Of a stretch of 34,435 nt of DNA, positions 18,565-26,473 are shown piece after piece. The notes beneath the pieces were generated by a model. The model saw nothing but the letters and a program-made list of their open reading frames with translations, did no database searches and was not told the DNA's origin. Within the stretch, counting starts at the first letter, position 1; each line of letters opens with the position of its first letter. Source of the stretch: Marinobacter sp. (lineage in GTDB: Bacteria > Pseudomonadota > Gammaproteobacteria > Pseudomonadales > Oleiphilaceae); the NCBI GenBank assembly GCA_018066865.1, contig JAGPVT010000057.1, forward strand, positions 1 through 34,435, in the 5' to 3' direction. A program made the translations under genes and the position numbers.

Positions 18565-19613
18565 TGATCGGGTTCCCGGGTGATGAGGTGCTGGGCGCGG
18601 TACTGAGCCGGTGCAATACCCGTCCAGCGCTTGAAAGCCCGACTGAACGCGCTCAGCTCAGAGAATCCCAGAAGAAAGGCGATTTCCCCCAGAGCATAGT
18701 GATCAGAAGCTACGTAGCGCAGGGCTTTGTCTTTCCGCACCTGCTCCACCAGTTCATGAAACCCCAGCCCTTCTTTTTTAAGCCTCCGATAGAGAGTCTG
18801 ACGGCTCATGTGGCACTGCCGGGCCAGGGTGTCTGCATCAATCTTGTCGGTCGACATTTGCCGCGATATCAGTTTGCGGATTTTGCGGCCGAATGAGCGC
18901 CGGGTTTGCAGCCGTGCCAGTAGTCCATTGACCTGTCGAAGGACGGCTGAATACACATAAGGGTTGCGGTGGGGAATCGGGTGGCTCAGGTGGCGGCTGC
19001 TGAAAGCCAGCCGGGTTGCTGATGCCCCGAAAGTGACAGGACCTTTTAACAGCTTTTCATATTTGTCTGCGTAATCCGGGCGGGGGTGAGCAATTTCTGC
19101 CCATTCGGCCTGAATTCCGGAACAAATGAAATGTCGGGTACGGCACAGAGCTGCAGCCAGAGTACGATCCATATCCTGACGGCAGTAATGCTCTGGTGAA
19201 TCCGCCTGCCAGGTCAGAATGGCAAGATTGCCGGTCTGCTCGAAGCTTAGAGTTACCGATTCGTTGATCAGCCTGTGCAGGCGCACATACTGGGTTACCG
19301 CTTCGCCCAGAGTGTCGCAATTAAAGAAGACATGCCCAACCAGCCCCATGCGTTCCGGGTCGATAATCTGCCCGGCATTCAGCCCTATGGCCGGGTCCCC
19401 GGTGACTTTTTCGGCGTGTTCCCAAAGTTTGTAGTGCGCCTGAGCAGGTACGCGCCTGTCAGGATCCTCCAGCGCAGACATATCCAGGCCGATGAGCTGT
19501 TCTACTCGACAGCTGTCCAGAACCCCCTGTCGATCCAGGTAATGAACCAGTGCCAGAGTGCTGGAGGCGGCAACGAAGAGTGTCGTTGTGGTGTCCTTGG
19601 GCGCAGTGGTCAC
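18561..19613 (-). CDS. AraC-family transcriptional regulator
   Basis: A 350-residue DNA-binding regulator. The N-terminal 200 residues match the arabinose-binding-like domain found in OruR/ArgR-like AraC proteins (GLVGHVFFNCDTLGEAV is typical). The C-terminal 100 residues hold two helix-turn-helix units, with DTLARQCHMSRQTLYRRLK as the first and ALGEIAFLLGFSELSAFSRA followed by FKRWTGIAPAQYR as the second. The start is GTG at 19613. It overlaps cls by four bases. The inducer is unknown; relatives sense fatty acids or amino acid derivatives. The cls partnership makes a lipid-linked signal possible. Confidence 0.9.
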   Translation of the reverse strand: MTTAPKDTTTTLFVAASSTLALVHYLDRQGVLDSCRVEQLIGLDMSALEDPDRRVPAQAHYKLWEHAEKVTGDPAIGLNAGQIIDPERMGLVGHVFFNCDTLGEAVTQYVRLHRLINESVTLSFEQTGNLAILTWQADSPEHYCRQDMDRTLAAALCRTRHFICSGIQAEWAEIAHPRPDYADKYEKLLKGPVTFGASATRLAFSSRHLSHPIPHRNPYVYSAVLRQVNGLLARLQTRRSFGRKIRKLISRQMSTDKIDADTLARQCHMSRQTLYRRLKKEGLGFHELVEQVRKDKALRYVASDHYALGEIAFLLGFSELSAFSRAFKRWTGIAPAQYRAQHLITREPDQ

Positions 19614-19690
19614 ATTAACCGTCTCATTAACGGGTTGTCATGGATGCTGATACAAAATGTCAAGCGAGTGGGACAGTCTGTCAACGGGTT

Positions 19691-19719
19691 TTGCCTCCTT
19701 CAACGATAGTATCTAATCA
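19691..19719 (+). promoter_or_regulatory. Candidate promoter for the 30-codon ORF
   Basis: TTGCCT at 19691-19696 and TAATCA at 19714-19719 are 17 bases apart, 40 bases before the small ORF. The -10 match is only moderate. Confidence 0.35.
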
Positions 19720-19758
19720 TCGGAGTAAAGTAATTGAAAGGCCAGTCAGGAGGCTTTT

Positions 19759-19851
19759 ATGGAACACGAAATTTTTGTACCCCGTACCGAACGTGAGCGT
19801 GAAAATGTTGTGGCACTTGCTGAGTACCTGAGCGACATGTATTGCTGCTAA
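19759..19851 (+). CDS. Small protein of 30 residues, function unknown
   Basis: An independent short gene is suggested by three signals together: a full AGGAGG ribosome binding site at 19748-19753, five bases from ATG; an ORF of 30 codons; and a strong intrinsic terminator starting 29 bases after the stop. The peptide begins MEHEIFVPR, has a charged middle (TERERENVV), a helical ALAEYLSDMY, and ends in two cysteines. It has no signal peptide or membrane segment. The terminal C-C could bind a metal or form a disulfide or thiol contact. I know of no family. It is divergent from the AraC-type regulator. Confidence 0.7.
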   Translation: MEHEIFVPRTERERENVVALAEYLSDMYCC

Positions 19852-19880
19852 GTATTCAAATGCAACATTCATAACCTTCA

Positions 19881-19906
19881 GACCGGGCTATGCCCGGTCT
19901 TTTTTT
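19881..19906 (+). terminator. Strong Rho-independent terminator
   Basis: GACCGGGC, loop TAT, GCCCGGTC (19881-19899) form a perfect 8-pair GC-rich stem followed by seven T. It ends the short transcript of the 30-codon ORF and separates it from the esterase gene. Confidence 0.92.
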
Positions 19907-19940
19907 GCCTCAAGAAAGCCCTAATCTTCCCTCGCTCCAC

Positions 19941-19968
19941 TTGCTCGTGTTACTGGCAGTGTTACTGT
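19941..19968 (+). promoter_or_regulatory. Candidate promoter for the esterase gene
   Basis: TTGCTC at 19941-19946 and TACTGT at 19963-19968 with a 16-base spacer lie just after the terminator and 45 bases before the esterase start. Confidence 0.35.
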
Positions 19969-20012
19969 ATCGGCATTCAAACAATACTACCCCTGACGGA
20001 GATTGCTTGCCT

Positions 20013-20816
20013 ATGAGCGTTAAACTGAACCACAGAATTACCGGAGAAGGCTCCCCCGTGATCCTGTTGCACGGCGTGTTCGGGTCTCTCGAGAATCTCG
20101 GCGGTATTGCCCGGAAATTGCACGGCGAGTGGCAGGTCCATGCTCTGGATCAACGTAACCATGGCAGTTCTCCCCATACCGACACCATGGATTACCCCTC
20201 CATGGCAGCGGATGTGGTTGCGTATATGGATGAGCAGGGAATCGACAAGGCCTGCCTGCTGGGGCATTCGATGGGCGGAAAAGTCGCCATGCAGGTTGCC
20301 TTGCAGGCGCCGGAGCGCGTCGAGAAACTGATTGTGGCAGACATTTCGCCCGTGTCTTACAAGGCTGGCCATGATGCCATCCTCGACGGATTGAAGCAGA
20401 TCGACTTGAGCAATGCGCGCTCGCGCAGGGATGCCGATGTGCAGTTGGCCCAGTTTGTGGAGATGGCTGCTACTCGGCAGTTTTTGCTTATGAACCTTGA
20501 GCGCATCCCGAAGGAGGAGCAGGCCAGTGATGGAGCGGTGTATCGGTGGCGCTTGAACCTGCGTGCGATCGAAGCCTGCTACGCTAATTTGGCCAAGGCG
20601 CCGGAATCAGGTGCCCCCTATAACGGCCCTGTTCTGTTTTTGAAAGGTGCCGATTCGGCTTATATTCAGGAAAAGCACCGGGATGAAATCTACCGGCTGT
20701 TTCCGCACGCTCAGTTAAGTGTTATTGAGGGCACCGGACATTGGCTGCACGTTGAGAAAATGGACGCGTTTGTAGCGCTTTGCCGGCGGTTTCTGGAAGG
20801 TCGTGATGCAGACTGA
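20013..20816 (+). CDS. Alpha/beta-fold esterase, YbfF-like
   Basis: A 267-residue cytoplasmic hydrolase. Visible are the oxyanion HGVFGSLENLGG, the nucleophile elbow G-H-S-M-G-G with S86, and the C-terminal catalytic histidine in GTGHWLHVEK. The LDQRNHGSSPH segment and length match YbfF, which hydrolyses short acyl esters including acyl-CoA and malonyl-CoA type substrates in vitro. The start ATG at 20013 (MSVKLNHRITG) is the family N terminus; an in-frame start at 19890 would run through promoter and terminator DNA. The 4HBT thioesterase two genes on also handles acyl thioesters, so a shared role is possible. Confidence 0.88.
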   Translation: MSVKLNHRITGEGSPVILLHGVFGSLENLGGIARKLHGEWQVHALDQRNHGSSPHTDTMDYPSMAADVVAYMDEQGIDKACLLGHSMGGKVAMQVALQAPERVEKLIVADISPVSYKAGHDAILDGLKQIDLSNARSRRDADVQLAQFVEMAATRQFLLMNLERIPKEEQASDGAVYRWRLNLRAIEACYANLAKAPESGAPYNGPVLFLKGADSAYIQEKHRDEIYRLFPHAQLSVIEGTGHWLHVEKMDAFVALCRRFLEGRDAD

Positions 20817-20856
20817 ACACCGGTAACAAGGAACGGATAACGAGCAGGCTTAGTGT

Positions 20857-21939
20857 ATGAAGTGGTTAATGGCAGGCTTACTGGTTTTGCTCCTCTTGCT
20901 GGGCGGGTTTCTGCTGGCGCCGTCACCTATCGACGCCCAGGCATGGCAGCCACCGGTACCTGAACCCATGACGGGCTTGCTGGCACCGAATGAACAACTG
21001 CACGATGCGGAGTTGTTGGCACTGGGGCAGGTCTATGGGCCTGAAGATACAACCGTTAACTCGGACGGCGTGGTTTTTGCGGGAACCCAGGACGGGTACA
21101 TCGTGCGCGTGTTTCCGGACGGTCGAGTTGAAAACTGGCTTTCCACAGAAGGCCGCCCCCTTGGGATGGTGTTTGATCAAGAAGGAAATCTGATTGTTGC
21201 CGATGCCTGGAAAGGGCTTCTCTCCATCGCGCCGGATGGCGAGATCACGGTGCTTACCCGTGAGGCTGAAGGCGTGCCCTTCCGGTTTACCGACGACGTT
21301 GATATTGCCGCCGATGGCCGGATCTATTTCACCGATGCCAGCTCGCGCTTCTACCAACCGGACTACCAGCTCGACCTGTTGGAAATGAGACCCCATGGCC
21401 GGCTCTTGCGTTACTCTCCAAAAACCGGCGAAACCGAGGTCTTGTTGGGAGACATGCACTTTGCCAACGGCGTTGCCGTGGCGCCAGGCGATGATTATGT
21501 GCTGGTGAACGAAACCTGGAAGTACCGCATTCTGCGTTACTGGATCAAAGGCCCCCAAGCCGGCCAGTCGGAGGTGTTTGCGGATAACCTGCCGGGGTTC
21601 AACGATAACCTTGCGGTGGACGAGCAAGGCCGGTTCTGGGTGGCTTTTCCCGCGCCGCGCAATGCCAGTGTTGATACCTTGCATCCGACCCCCTGGCTCA
21701 AGGAGTTGGTCGCCAAACTGCCGCAAAGCCTGCAGCCGGCACCTATGGAATATGGTCTCGTTGTGGCGTTCGATAGTGACGGCAAGGTGATCACCAGCCT
21801 TCATGACACTAGCGGCATGCACCTTCAGGAAATTACGTCAGTGAATCCCCATGATGGTTACCTGTATTTTGGTTCACTTCACAATGACCGTATAGGACGC
21901 TTACCGTTGCGGGGTATCCCGGGCCTTGGAGAGCCGTAA
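20857..21939 (+). CDS. SMP-30/strictosidine synthase-like beta-propeller, membrane anchored
   Basis: A 360-residue protein with an N-terminal hydrophobic helix (LLVLLLLLGGFLLA) that anchors it, then a six-bladed propeller. The repeated 'DG.I.F' and 'G.L.VADA' patterns (for example NLIVADAWKGLLSIAPDG and GRIYFTDASSRF) and MHFANGVAVAPGDDYVLVNE are typical of the strictosidine synthase/APMAP/gluconolactonase superfamily, which includes lactonases and esterases. The substrate is not known. It lies 40 bases after the esterase gene, and its stop overlaps the start of the thioesterase gene, so the three are likely one operon. Confidence 0.88.
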   Translation: MKWLMAGLLVLLLLLGGFLLAPSPIDAQAWQPPVPEPMTGLLAPNEQLHDAELLALGQVYGPEDTTVNSDGVVFAGTQDGYIVRVFPDGRVENWLSTEGRPLGMVFDQEGNLIVADAWKGLLSIAPDGEITVLTREAEGVPFRFTDDVDIAADGRIYFTDASSRFYQPDYQLDLLEMRPHGRLLRYSPKTGETEVLLGDMHFANGVAVAPGDDYVLVNETWKYRILRYWIKGPQAGQSEVFADNLPGFNDNLAVDEQGRFWVAFPAPRNASVDTLHPTPWLKELVAKLPQSLQPAPMEYGLVVAFDSDGKVITSLHDTSGMHLQEITSVNPHDGYLYFGSLHNDRIGRLPLRGIPGLGEP

Positions 21940-22403
21940 TGACAGAACAGAAGCCAATACAATGGGATCTTCCGGATCCGTTCACTTTTGAGATTCTGGT
22001 GGTCGAAGACGATACCGATGAGCTTGGGCATGCCAATAATGTGGTTTATGTGCGCTGGCTGGAAGACATCAGCTGGGCGCACGTCAAGAGCCTGGGCATG
22101 ACGTGGGAATTGCATGAGGCCACAGGTAAGGCTATGGCGATCACCCGCACAGAAATTGACTATCTTGTGGCCGCCAACCCCGGTGATCGGCTGGTCATGG
22201 GTACCTGGCTGACCGGCTTCGATGGCCGCTTCCGTTCTGCGAGGCAGTTCCAACTGGTACGCCCGGAAGACGGGAAAACCCTGGTTCGGGCGGTGTCGAC
22301 CCATGCCTGTGTCGATCTGAAAACCCAGCGCCCTTCGCGCGCACCGAAAGAGTTTGCAGATATTATAACGGCAGCCTGTGTGGCCGGAGGGAAAGGCCTG
22401 TAA
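21939..22403 (+). CDS. Acyl-CoA thioesterase, 4HBT (YbgC-like) family
   Basis: A 154-residue hotdog-fold protein. DELGHANNVVYVRWLEDIS carries the conserved D/GHxNN..Y active-site pattern of 4-hydroxybenzoyl-CoA-type thioesterases, and DYLVAANPGDRLVMGTWL is the second strand-rich half. It hydrolyses acyl-CoA thioesters; chain length cannot be told. The ATG overlaps the TAA of the propeller gene by one base, giving coupled translation. Confidence 0.9.
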   Translation: MTEQKPIQWDLPDPFTFEILVVEDDTDELGHANNVVYVRWLEDISWAHVKSLGMTWELHEATGKAMAITRTEIDYLVAANPGDRLVMGTWLTGFDGRFRSARQFQLVRPEDGKTLVRAVSTHACVDLKTQRPSRAPKEFADIITAACVAGGKGL

Positions 22404-22505
22404 CCTTCCTGAGTCACTATTGCCGGCAACTTCTGGTAACCTGAAGAGAGAACAGAATATCCCGTCGCAACCCGTTACTATCAACGCCCTTTTTCGGAGA
22501 TACCC

Positions 22506-23489
22506 ATGGATACACCCATTGATCAGCATTCTTCATCGTCCATGAAGAAGGTGGTCTACCACCAGTTTGGTGAGCGTGATGTTCTGCAGTTCGTAAACTC
22601 GGATATCCCTTCACCGCAAGAAGGCGATGTCCTGATTCGCGTTCACGGTGCCGGGCTGAACCCCATCGACTGGAAAACCCGCAAAGGGTTCGGGTTTGTG
22701 GCGCAGCAGATTGAAAGCTCATTGCCATGGACACCTGGGTACGATGTGGCCGGAGAAGTGGTTGCTATCGGAGATGGTGTAACGACTTTGGCGCCCGGAG
22801 ATCGGGTCATGGGAATGATTGGTTTTCCGCTGAATGGTGGGGGCTATTCCGAGTATGCGCTGGCACGGGCAGATGAACTGGCTATCGTGCCGGAAGAACT
22901 CGATCTGGTAAGGGCCGGGGCGCTGCCACTCGCGGCGCTAACCGCCTGGCAGGCACTGTTTGAAGTGGCCAAGCTTGAGCCCGGGCAAAAAATTCTGGTG
23001 CACGCTGGCGCCGGTGGCGTGGGACACCTGGCAGTGCAGTTCGCATTGGCACGGGGCGCCCATGTTATTGCAACGGCTTCAGCGGGCAACCGGGACTTTC
23101 TTGCCGAACTTGGTGTCCATGAAGTTATTGATTATCACACCACCGACATCGCTGATGAGTGTTATGGACTGGATGTGGTGCTGGATCTGATCGGCGGTGA
23201 CACTGGTAAGCGGTCGCTACGCACCTTGGGCGAAAACGGCACGCTGGTTACCATTCCTACGGTTACGGCAGATGAAGTCGTTAGTGCGGCGGAAGAGCTG
23301 GGTTTAAGGGCACATGGCATGACTGTGCGCCCGGATGTGTTTCATCTGGATGAAATTGCCGAGCTGATTGAGGATGGCGATGTGAAGGTGCACATCGAGA
23401 AGGCCTTTTCGCTGGACCAGGTAGCACAGGCCCACGCACTTCTTGAAGGTGGGCATGTGCGTGGCAAGTTGGTGTTGGACTGCCGCTAG
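22506..23489 (+). CDS. MDR-superfamily NADP-dependent oxidoreductase
   Basis: A 327-residue zinc-free medium-chain oxidoreductase like quinone oxidoreductases. The catalytic GroES-like half holds GAGLNPIDWKTRKG and the GYDVAGEVVAIGDGV region. The Rossmann half has GAGGVGHLAVQFALARGA. It probably reduces quinones or enones with NADPH; the real substrate is unknown. GGAG lies before the ATG. It is separated from the thioesterase by 102 bases and is convergent with the antiporter gene. The two stop codons share the palindrome CTAG at 23486-23489. Confidence 0.9.
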   Translation: MDTPIDQHSSSSMKKVVYHQFGERDVLQFVNSDIPSPQEGDVLIRVHGAGLNPIDWKTRKGFGFVAQQIESSLPWTPGYDVAGEVVAIGDGVTTLAPGDRVMGMIGFPLNGGGYSEYALARADELAIVPEELDLVRAGALPLAALTAWQALFEVAKLEPGQKILVHAGAGGVGHLAVQFALARGAHVIATASAGNRDFLAELGVHEVIDYHTTDIADECYGLDVVLDLIGGDTGKRSLRTLGENGTLVTIPTVTADEVVSAAEELGLRAHGMTVRPDVFHLDEIAELIEDGDVKVHIEKAFSLDQVAQAHALLEGGHVRGKLVLDCR

Positions 23490-25459
23490 GCTTTCAGCTT
23501 CTTTGGAGCAGAGCCTTCTGTCGAGGGCTCTTCATCGGGAACTGAAGGCTCTTTACCCGGCGCTGAAGGCTCTTTGCCGGGAGCTGAGGGCTCTTTACCC
23601 GGCGCTGAGGGCTCTCTGCCGCGAGCCGAAGGCTCTACCCCATTTCCCTTGTCTTTTCGCTCTTTGCGGTTCTGGGGTGGTACCAGGCTGATGAGTATCC
23701 AGTCGTCATCGGGTTTCAGGTCGTCCATGCTGCGCACTGGCTTGATGCGGCTCTTGCTGTCGAATACAAACAATACCAGAGCCTGATTCTGGTATTTTGC
23801 CAGAAAGTCGTTGTACTCAAACTCTTCGCTGAGCTGGGTGGTTTTTATTGAGTAACCCTGGCTCGCCAGGCTAGCAAGTTTGGCGTAGCTCACGTCATCG
23901 AACAGGCCGCGGGTCATCTGGATTTTCCCCGCCGTCTGGTGTCGCGCCTTTTGATCCTGGTCACCATCTGAAAGGCTGAACACTCTGGTGTCACCGAACC
24001 AGTCCAGAAAATGGTAAGTCGCCAGCGAGTTCATGTGTTTATAGGGCGAGATGACCAGCAGGTTGCCGATCCCGGTAAGGTCAAGGTGGGTTGAGGCATG
24101 CTCGGAAATCGGGTTGCCAAAGTATACCTTCAGGTTGTCCATCCGCGCCTGGCGCACGTTCTCCCAGTTTGTGTCTGCCAGGGCGACCGGCACCTCATGC
24201 TTCTTGAGTGCTTGCCCGATCATGCGGGCAACCGGATTGGCGCCGAGAATCAGGAATCCGTATTCAGCCGGCTCAGTAACCTTCAACAACCTGGCAATGG
24301 GCCGAGCAGTCAGGCTTTGCAGAGTAACGGTGGCAATAATCAGCACGAACACCATAGGCACAAGGGCGGCAGCGCTTTCGTAACCGAGATTCTGGAGCTG
24401 GAAAGCGAAGAGTGCAGAAACCGCCGCCGCTACAATACCCCTGGGAGCAATCCAGCTTAGAAACAGCTTTTCCCGCCAGTTCAGGCCTGTGCCAATAGCC
24501 GACAAAAACACGCTGAGTGGCCGGGCTACCAACATCAGCACTGCCAGAACTATGGCCAGCCCCCACCCCAGATCAGCAATTGCGGCGAACTCCACACGCG
24601 CTGCCAATATGATAAACAGCGCCGATATCAGCAGGACACTCAGGGATTCCTTGAACTCCAGAATGCTGTCGACAGAGACCTGCTTCATGTTGGCCATCCA
24701 GATGCCCATAACCGTTACCGTGAGCAGGCCGGACTCATGGGCCATTTCATTGGAGAGCGCATAAACACCCAGCATGAAGGTGAGTGTGGCGGCGTTGTGC
24801 AGGTACTGCGGCATAAGGTGTTTGCGCAACACCAGGCCGTTAAGATAGCCGGCCAGGGCTCCGGTAACGAAACCGATCAGCAGGGTTTTGCCAAAAATAT
24901 ACAGGGAATGACCGAACACGTTGCCCTGGCCCCAGGAGACAATGCCCTCGAACACCAGAACGGCCAGCAAGGCGCCCACCGGGTCGATGATGATGCCTTC
25001 CCAGCGCAGAATATTGGCCAGTTTGGCGCTCGGGCGCACTGAGCGCAGCAGCGGTGCAATAACCGTTGGGCCGGTAACAATGGAAATGGCACCAAAGAGC
25101 ATGGCGACGGCCCAGGAAATATCCAGAACCCAGCGCGCCGCCAGGGTGCCGATAATGCCGGTGACGATGGAGCCAACAGGTATGAGATTGCGGGCCATTT
25201 TGCTGTGCCCGCTAATTTCATCAAAGCGCAGGGTCAGGCTGCCTTCAAACAGAATGATGGCAACGGCCAGTGAAACCATCGGAAACAGCAGGTCGCCAAA
25301 TACTTCATCCGGGTTGAGGAAACCCAGCACTGGGCCCACAAGAATCCCACCGGCAAGCAGAAACAGAATGGCGGGCACTCGCACACGCCAGGCGAGCCAC
25401 TGAAAAGATAATGAGAGGATACCAATGCTGGCAAGAATCACGACGGTGCTGGCTGGCAT
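23486..25459 (-). CDS. Cation/proton antiporter (CPA1 type) with Rossmann-like regulatory domain and repeat tail
   Basis: A 657-residue inner membrane protein. About 12 membrane helices fill residues 1-395; the WEGIIIDPVGALLAV segment holds the conserved aspartate-proline of the ion site. From about 400 a TrkA_N-like domain begins (YGFLILGANPVARMIG), and a second cytoplasmic domain follows. The last 45 residues carry a seven-residue repeat (EPSAPGK and variants) after an abundance of lysine and arginine. It would exchange Na+ or K+ for protons. The gene is 21 bases downstream of tcdA on the same strand. No strong ribosome binding site precedes the ATG, so coupling to tcdA is possible. Confidence 0.9.
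   Translation of the reverse strand: MPASTVVILASIGILSLSFQWLAWRVRVPAILFLLAGGILVGPVLGFLNPDEVFGDLLFPMVSLAVAIILFEGSLTLRFDEISGHSKMARNLIPVGSIVTGIIGTLAARWVLDISWAVAMLFGAISIVTGPTVIAPLLRSVRPSAKLANILRWEGIIIDPVGALLAVLVFEGIVSWGQGNVFGHSLYIFGKTLLIGFVTGALAGYLNGLVLRKHLMPQYLHNAATLTFMLGVYALSNEMAHESGLLTVTVMGIWMANMKQVSVDSILEFKESLSVLLISALFIILAARVEFAAIADLGWGLAIVLAVLMLVARPLSVFLSAIGTGLNWREKLFLSWIAPRGIVAAAVSALFAFQLQNLGYESAAALVPMVFVLIIATVTLQSLTARPIARLLKVTEPAEYGFLILGANPVARMIGQALKKHEVPVALADTNWENVRQARMDNLKVYFGNPISEHASTHLDLTGIGNLLVISPYKHMNSLATYHFLDWFGDTRVFSLSDGDQDQKARHQTAGKIQMTRGLFDDVSYAKLASLASQGYSIKTTQLSEEFEYNDFLAKYQNQALVLFVFDSKSRIKPVRSMDDLKPDDDWILISLVPPQNRKERKDKGNGVEPSARGREPSAPGKEPSAPGKEPSAPGKEPSVPDEEPSTEGSAPKKLKA
23526..23630 (-). 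repeat. 21-bp tandem repeat coding for the antiporter tail
   Basis: Five in-register 21-base units begin GGCTCT on the plus strand at 23526, 23547, 23568, 23589 and 23610, with a partial sixth. The second and fourth units differ by one base at the end, so the array seems to have expanded recently. Each unit codes for seven residues of EPSAPGK type, so a change of copy number would stay in frame. Confidence 0.9.
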
Positions 25460-25480
25460 AAAGGTCTGGTATCCGTGTGG

Positions 25481-26272
25481 TTATTGGTTGGTGCGTCGTG
25501 CAATGCGATTTAAAAGTCGTGAGGCTGCGAATAGACCAAAGCTGGCTGTAACCGGGCATGCGGCGCCGAAACCGGAAGCACAGTCGAGCCGCGAGGGGCC
25601 GTTTGTAACAGGCTTCTGCAGGCAGACTTCACCGTCTTCGGCAGGATACGTCAGCTGTTCTGTCGAGTATACGGCCTCAATGCCGAAGCGTCGCTTGGGA
25701 TTGCGGGAGAATCCGTATTCCCGGCGCAGAAGATTTCGAACCTTGGCCAGTAAGGGATCCTGGGTGGTTTTGCTGAGATCCGCTACCAGGATTTTGGTAG
25801 GGTCTGTCTGACCACCAGCGCCCCCGGCACAGATAATCGGAATTTTTCCACGCTGGCAGTGAGCGATCAGTGCGGCCTTCGGTTTTACGCTATCGATGGC
25901 ATCGACCACACCTGTCATGTCAGACGTAATCAGCTCTGTGAGGTTTTTCAGGGTGAGAAAGCCAAAGTGAATCCGGATATCCGCATGGGGGTTGATGGCT
26001 TTCAATCGATCGGCCATGGCATCGGTTTTGGTGCGCCCATACTGGCCTTCCAGAGCATGAAGCTGGCGGTTGGTATTGGATACACAGATATCATCCATGT
26101 CGATCAGGGTGATAGTGCCAATGCCACTGCGCGCCAGTGCTTCGGCCGCCCACGAACCAACACCACCCAAGCCAATCACGGCAATGTGGGCATCACGAAA
26201 GGCGTGCAGGGCGCGGCGCCCATACAACCGTTCAATACCGCCAAAGCGGAAAGCGTAATCGTCGGCGTTCAT
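25481..26272 (-). CDS. tcdA: tRNA threonylcarbamoyladenosine dehydratase
   Basis: It uses ATP to cyclise t6A to ct6A at tRNA position 37. The 263 residues have the E1/ThiF-like fold: N-terminal RFGGIERLYG, nucleotide loop GLGGVGSWAAEALARSG, the LIDMDDICVSNTNRQ segment, and the C-terminal CASGFGAACPVTASFG typical of TcdA (CsdL/YgdL). The ATG at 26272 has GGAG six bases upstream; a longer in-frame start exists at 26314 but lacks the family N terminus. No csdA/csdE gene is nearby. Confidence 0.95.
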   Translation of the reverse strand: MNADDYAFRFGGIERLYGRRALHAFRDAHIAVIGLGGVGSWAAEALARSGIGTITLIDMDDICVSNTNRQLHALEGQYGRTKTDAMADRLKAINPHADIRIHFGFLTLKNLTELITSDMTGVVDAIDSVKPKAALIAHCQRGKIPIICAGGAGGQTDPTKILVADLSKTTQDPLLAKVRNLLRREYGFSRNPKRRFGIEAVYSTEQLTYPAEDGEVCLQKPVTNGPSRLDCASGFGAACPVTASFGLFAASRLLNRIARRTNQ

Positions 26273-26322
26273 GCGGTCTCCGTTCAGATCCGGGCGCAAA
26301 CCGGAGAAACTCAAAGGGCGCG

Positions 26323-26328
26323 ATTATA
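26323..26328 (-). promoter_or_regulatory. -10 element for tcdA
   Basis: The minus strand reads TATAAT, a perfect -10 match, about 51 bases before the tcdA start. The -35 is poor (TTCTGT at a 17-base distance). The rest of the 26273-26473 gap shows nothing that I can name. Confidence 0.5.
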
Positions 26329-26473
26329 CCTCAGTGTCAGAGCAGACAGAAAACTCCTCTCCGGGTGATATCAATGCTGATTCATACGGCTGTTTTAATT
26401 TCGTGGTTCACTCGTTTGTACGGTCTGCTCTGTTAGTTGTTCGTATATGGTTGAGGACATATGGAGGGATGAC

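Noticed and set aside
20923..21822. 299-codon minus-strand ORF over the propeller gene
   Set aside because: The propeller reads as a good protein with an anchor and blades; the antisense frame has no family features.
23443..23691. Repetitive plus-strand ORF over the antiporter tail
   Set aside because: Its leucine/alanine repeats are only the antisense reading of the 21-bp array.
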